From positions 124,001 through 188,000 of the forward strand of contig MU405257.1 in NCBI GenBank assembly GCA_022836615.1: 64,000 bases of DNA. The letters run 5' to 3'. The DNA is from Annulohypoxylon bovei var. microspora (taxonomy: Eukaryota; Ascomycota; Sordariomycetes; Xylariales; Hypoxylaceae). Within the stretch, counting starts at the first letter, position 1; each line of letters opens with the position of its first letter. The notes under the pieces were generated by a model. It was given only the letters and a program-made list of their open reading frames with translations. It made no database searches and had not been told where the DNA came from. Positions 60,337-64,000 of this stretch are shown here, piece by piece. The position numbers and the translations under genes were made by a program.

Positions 60337-61460
60337 GCAGTCAAGTTATCGACATTCCGACCGACCCACTAGCAGGCCAAGAACGGTGACTACTACCAGT
60401 CTACCTGCGTCCGAACGAATGTATGTCTATAGGATATTATTTTCATAACCCGCCATACATTAGATTGTATTTCGGCCAAAATATCTTTCTCTATCTTGCT
60501 AGTTTCGACCTTGGAAACATCTATATCATAGAGGCTAGGAAAGAGGTGGAAGGGAAGAAGGACCGGAAAAGCCTACGGAGTTGTATTTTGTTGTAAACCC
60601 ACAGGTTGTGTTTTGTTGTAACCTTATTAATTTATAATAATTTATGGATAAATTTCTGGAATGAATGGTTGTTGTCACAGCTAAGGATCTACCCCGTGTT
60701 CGCTGTTCTGCCCCCTGAACCTGCACCCTCTCTTATCTAGCAGTTTTAATGGTGATCTCCAGCTAGGACCAAAGCTTTCGTGAGCTGTTGTTGAGGCCTA
60801 GCAAAGAGGAAAGTGAGCACGTGTAGAAGATTGCAGTAAAGATAAGAAAGGATTCGGACGTTGGAAGGATTGATGTGATCTTCGTGGCATCTAGCTTACG
60901 TACAAACCTTAAAGCGATTAAAGATGATCAGCAGGAATTTTCGATAGAAATAAAAACCGCTGGCTCTTATCGACGTTCATCTTAAGCTCTAAACCTAGAA
61001 GCTCACGTGGTTGACAAAGAACAAAGGAAGTCGTGGGGTACGTATCGTGGAGTGTGGAGTGCATGGTTATTCCCCTACGGTGGGTATCGTTCGGCTAAAT
61101 GGCGGTAGAATGTAGGGATGGTCCGTGCATATCTTTAGTGATTGTCGCGGCTGCCCAAGGGGACCGTTCGCGGCTTTGAAGACGATTCATTCATCTCTTT
61201 TTCATACTCTTTCGTAGCCTTGTCTGTCCGACCTGCAAAGGTCCTTCCAAACCATATCGAACTATTAGAAAGGACGGTATTCACTTACACGCCACTGTCG
61301 CGGGGCTGACCCACTGTCTGACAATCTGTAAAATACAAAACCTGTACCTACCTCCGACTTGCAATCGTTCGGACTTCATCCCCCCCACCCACCGCCGACT
61401 TCTTCTTATCGACGATTTTACGACTTCAACTCGAATCATCTCAGATATCGATCGCCCGCA
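60337..61460. promoter_or_regulatory. TFIIS upstream region
   Basis: A 1.1 kb non-coding gap. The left part is the 3' flank of the previous gene. Two CACGTG E-boxes lie at 60818-60823 and 61004-61009. The leader next to the TFIIS start is pyrimidine-rich (about 61370-61445). No other gene is seen. Confidence 0.5.
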
Positions 61461-62653
61461 ATGGATCAACGAGAACTTGAATCGCGCGTCAAGGCGCTTC
61501 ACAAGGCCGCCCAGTCCAACGAGCCTGCCTCTAACCTTCTTGCCATCATGGAATCGCTGCGAGTTGCTTCGCCAACCGAGGAAATGCTGCGCGTGAGTTG
61601 TCTATCCCGGTCTTCCTGATGGCTGCCTTCCTCTGAGACATACCTATCCCGCCTCGCACCCTTGCGATTCACCTTGCGAAATAGCTAGCTACTCCAAAAC
61701 ATCCTGGCCTACGCTCTTTCCTCCCCCCTGCCAATGCCGTCATTCATGTACATATGTTTCACTTATATCTGCTAATCAACTACCTTGTATCAGACTACTA
61801 AGGCAGGCATCGTTATTGGCAAGCTCCGAGGCAACCCCAACAAGGAAGTCGCCAAGGTCGCCGGCGAGGTCGTGGCAAAATGGAAAAAGGGCATCGAGGC
61901 CGAGAAGCGAGCAAAGGGCCTGCAGCCGGCTAAGGCCCAGAAGGGGTCCGTCGGCTCCGTGTCTCCCGCATCGAAGGCCGCCTCTCCCGCTCCGAAACCC
62001 CTAGTTGGCAATAACAAGGCGTACCAGGGCGACGTGGAGAAGCGTTCGTTCAAGTCGGACGGGGTCAAGACCAACATCACGGGCTCCCAGGTCCGCGACA
62101 ACTGCATCGGCCTGCTGTACAACGGGCTGGCCTACCGCTCGCGCGAGTCGGAGGATAACGTCATCCAGCGGGCGGAGGAGGTCGAGCGCGCGGCCTTCAA
62201 GGCATACAAGGGCGAGACCAAGGAGTACAAGGACAAGATAAGATCGCTGTTCCAGAACCTCAAGGTCAAGACCAACGCCGAGCTCGGCCGCAACGTTATG
62301 TCGGGCTCCATCGCCGCCGAGCGCTTCGTCGTGATGACGTCCAAGGAGCTCATGTCCGCCCACCAGCGCAAGGCCGACGCCGAGCTCGAGCTCGAGAACA
62401 TGAAGAAGGCCCAGGTCCCCATGGCCGAGAAGTCCATCAGCGACAGCCTCGAGTGCGGCGGCTGCAAGAAGAAGATGGTCAGCTACACGCAGGCCCAGAC
62501 CCGCAGCGCCGACGAGCCGATGACGACCTTCTGCGAGTGCATGAACTGCGGAAAGCGCTGGAAGGTGAGATTATATATATCCCTACCCTTCTACGTCCAA
62601 GCTCAAAATATATGTGGCGTACAAACTTACTAATCATGACATAGTTCTCTTAA
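61461..62653 (+). CDS. DST1: transcription elongation factor TFIIS
   Basis: TFIIS rescues backtracked RNA polymerase II by stimulating transcript cleavage. Exons are 61461-61592, 61794-62564 and 62645-62653, totalling 303 residues. The N-terminal LW/TFIIS-N domain spans exon 1 and early exon 2 (NLLAIMESLRVASPTEEMLR joined to TTKAGIVIGKLRGNPNKEV). An Ala/Pro/Lys/Ser linker leads to the central domain (VRDNCIGLLYNGLA, IQRAEEVERAAF, NPE-like NAELGRNVMSG). The zinc ribbon is C-x2-C-x24-C-x2-C with the catalytic acidic pair in RSADEPMTTF. The last exon is only nine bases and supplies Phe-Ser-stop after KRWK, the usual TFIIS ending. Exon 2 is GC-rich. It is convergent with the cysteine synthase gene. 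Confidence 0.95.
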
Positions 62654-63063
62654 ATTCTTACCTACAATTCTAACCTATTTACCTATCTTTGCCTCACCCT
62701 GGGGGGTTTTTTCTTCCGAGATGAGCGACGTCGATACGGGGTTTTCTCATGAGGTACATGAGGTTCATAAGCATCACATACCATGCCATAGAATGGGTGG
62801 TCGCGTCTCATGGCAGGCGTCTCGGGATTTTTTGGTCGACGACCGGCCAAGGTGTATTTTGCAACAAACGGCTATGTTTCACGCGAGGAGTTAGGGCAAT
62901 AGATGAATGGCAAGGCATTTTGCTGAGGAATACACCCCCTTCTATTCTAGTAATACGAATAAATTCTGATTCTATTCGCATTGTCTGTCTCGTGTCTTGT
63001 CGTGGTCTCATTGTAGTCTCGTAATTTGTTCGTATTGTTTGGTCTAATTGCTCGGGTATAGTA
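62654..63063. terminator. convergent 3' region between TFIIS and cysteine synthase
   Basis: About 410 bp between two stop codons of opposite genes, containing T-rich tracts (62710-62713 and 62990-63060) and no gene. Both transcripts should end here; I see no defined poly(A) signal. Confidence 0.5.
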
Positions 63064-64000
63064 TCATCGCGGTTTCTTGATGCCTAGCAGCGTCAGTAGG
63101 TTATCCGACTTAGGCTCGTCCTCCAACCCCATCTCGGCGATCTTCTTCCAGAACTTGCTCAGGTGCCGCGTTCCGGAGTCGCAGAGGATGGTCACGACCT
63201 GGCTCCCCTCGGGCATGCTCAGGGCTGCGACGACGGCGGCGGTGCAGTTCACGGCGCTGCTGCTCCCGCAGAATATGCCGTCGTGCTCGACCAGCCACCG
63301 CGCCATCTTGCACGCCTGTTCGTCTGTTACCCGCACCGCTGTGTCGATTAGGTCGCGCCCCTCCTCCAGGTTCTCCGTCACTCGGTTAATTCCCACTCCC
63401 TCCACGATCGAGTCTACTTGCTGCCGCCGCCTCGTCCCCTCCTTTTCGGTGGAGGAATACATGACCCCATGTCGAATCTTGTTGTACAACCCGCTCCCCT
63501 GCGGATCCGCGAGCACGACTTTGAGGTTGGTGAGTTTGGCCACCTCTTTCAGGTACTTCGCGACGCCCGAGACGGTACCCCCGGTCCCGGCGCCGGCCAC
63601 GAAGGCGTCGATCTGCCCGGCGGTCTGGTAGTAGATCTCCGGTCCAGTAGTGCGCATGTGCGCCTGGTAATTGAACGGCGACTCGAACTGGTCCGCGAAG
63701 AACCCGACGCTGGAGTCGGCACTAGACTCGGTATGCTCCTTCGCGCGGCGCCGCGCGAGATTGACGAAGTGCTGGGGCGACGTGATGGGCTGCACGGGCA
63801 CGCGCTCGACGGTGGCGCCGAGGTGGTGCAGCAGGTCGGACTTCTCCAGGCTCTGGTCGTCGGGCATGCAGATGTGGGCGCGGTACCCCTTGGCGCGCGC
63901 CAGCGCCGCGATCGAGATCCCCGTGCTGCCCACCGTGCCCTCGTAGATCGTGTCCCCGCGGTTCGGCACCAGGAGCCCGGCCTCCTCGGCGGCCTGGATC
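63064..64000 (-). CDS. cysteine synthase-like PLP enzyme, 5' end outside window
   Basis: The C-terminal 312 residues of a fold-type-II PLP enzyme (O-acetylserine sulfhydrylase / cystathionine beta-synthase superfamily). It is truncated by the window edge: the frame is still open at 64000 (reading IQAAEEAGLLVPNRG), so the PLP lysine and start are not seen. Visible motifs are IYEGTVGSTGIS (substrate/phosphate loop), VAGAGTGGTVSG (PLP-phosphate glycine loop), and SSAVNC and LCDSGTRHLSKFW near the end. The EGTVGSTG variant, instead of the EPTSGNTG of standard cysteine synthases, suggests the fungal 'cysteine synthase 2' subgroup (yeast YGR012W-like). No CBS domain follows, which argues against cystathionine beta-synthase. 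The sequence is GC-rich. It is convergent with TFIIS. Confidence 0.88.
   Translation of the reverse strand, partial: IQAAEEAGLLVPNRGDTIYEGTVGSTGISIAALARAKGYRAHICMPDDQSLEKSDLLHHLGATVERVPVQPITSPQHFVNLARRRAKEHTESSADSSVGFFADQFESPFNYQAHMRTTGPEIYYQTAGQIDAFVAGAGTGGTVSGVAKYLKEVAKLTNLKVVLADPQGSGLYNKIRHGVMYSSTEKEGTRRRQQVDSIVEGVGINRVTENLEEGRDLIDTAVRVTDEQACKMARWLVEHDGIFCGSSSAVNCTAAVVAALSMPEGSQVVTILCDSGTRHLSKFWKKIAEMGLEDEPKSDNLLTLLGIKKPR

Overview
The window looks like nuclear DNA of a filamentous ascomycete (Pezizomycotina). The support is short GT-AG introns (mostly 50-230 bp), conserved single-copy fungal genes (TAF1, ARP4, MRD1, TFIIS, PIG-P), and two regulators typical of moulds: an RlmA/MIG1-type MADS factor and an AbaA-type TEA factor. 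Sordariomycetes is my best guess from the shape of these proteins, but the class was not tested. I see no prokaryotic operon, CRISPR array or recognisable intact transposon.

Layout. 1-3576 is gene-free apart from a tRNA-like sequence. rlmA (-) lies at 3577-5528, followed by a 6.4 kb gene desert. TAF1 (-) is at 11963-15773. A compact block follows: D-serine dehydratase-like (+, 18531-20191), ARP4 (-, 20577-22093), PIG-P (+, 22747-23466) and a small secreted protein (-, 23751-24206). After 3.3 kb without a gene comes a secreted protein whose mature N-terminus should be histidine, as in LPMOs (-, 27472-28782). abaA (-, 32060-35380) and MRD1 (-, 36247-39047) lie in tandem, and MRD1 is divergent from a six-exon dynein light chain (+, 39746-40358). 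A 7.5 kb desert precedes ELL (+, 47812-50081). Then come an unknown gene (+, 53539-54501), a lysine methyltransferase-like gene (+, 55610-56726), an AT-rich island, another unknown gene (+, about 58715-60336), TFIIS (+, 61461-62653), and a cysteine synthase-like gene (-) cut off by the window end.

Genes are sparse: 16 protein genes in 64 kb, with deserts rich in short TACC/TAGGTA-type repeats and 5-18 bp tandem duplications. Several genes serve RNA polymerase II transcription or chromatin (TAF1, ARP4, ELL, TFIIS, RlmA, AbaA), but they lie on both strands with separate promoters, so I read this as housekeeping synteny and not a cluster.

The most interesting non-coding signal is inside the 197 bp second intron of MRD1. 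It has C, C' and D boxes and a 12-nt antisense element matching a universally conserved stretch of 25S rRNA, so it appears to encode a C/D-box snoRNA within a gene for a pre-rRNA-processing protein.
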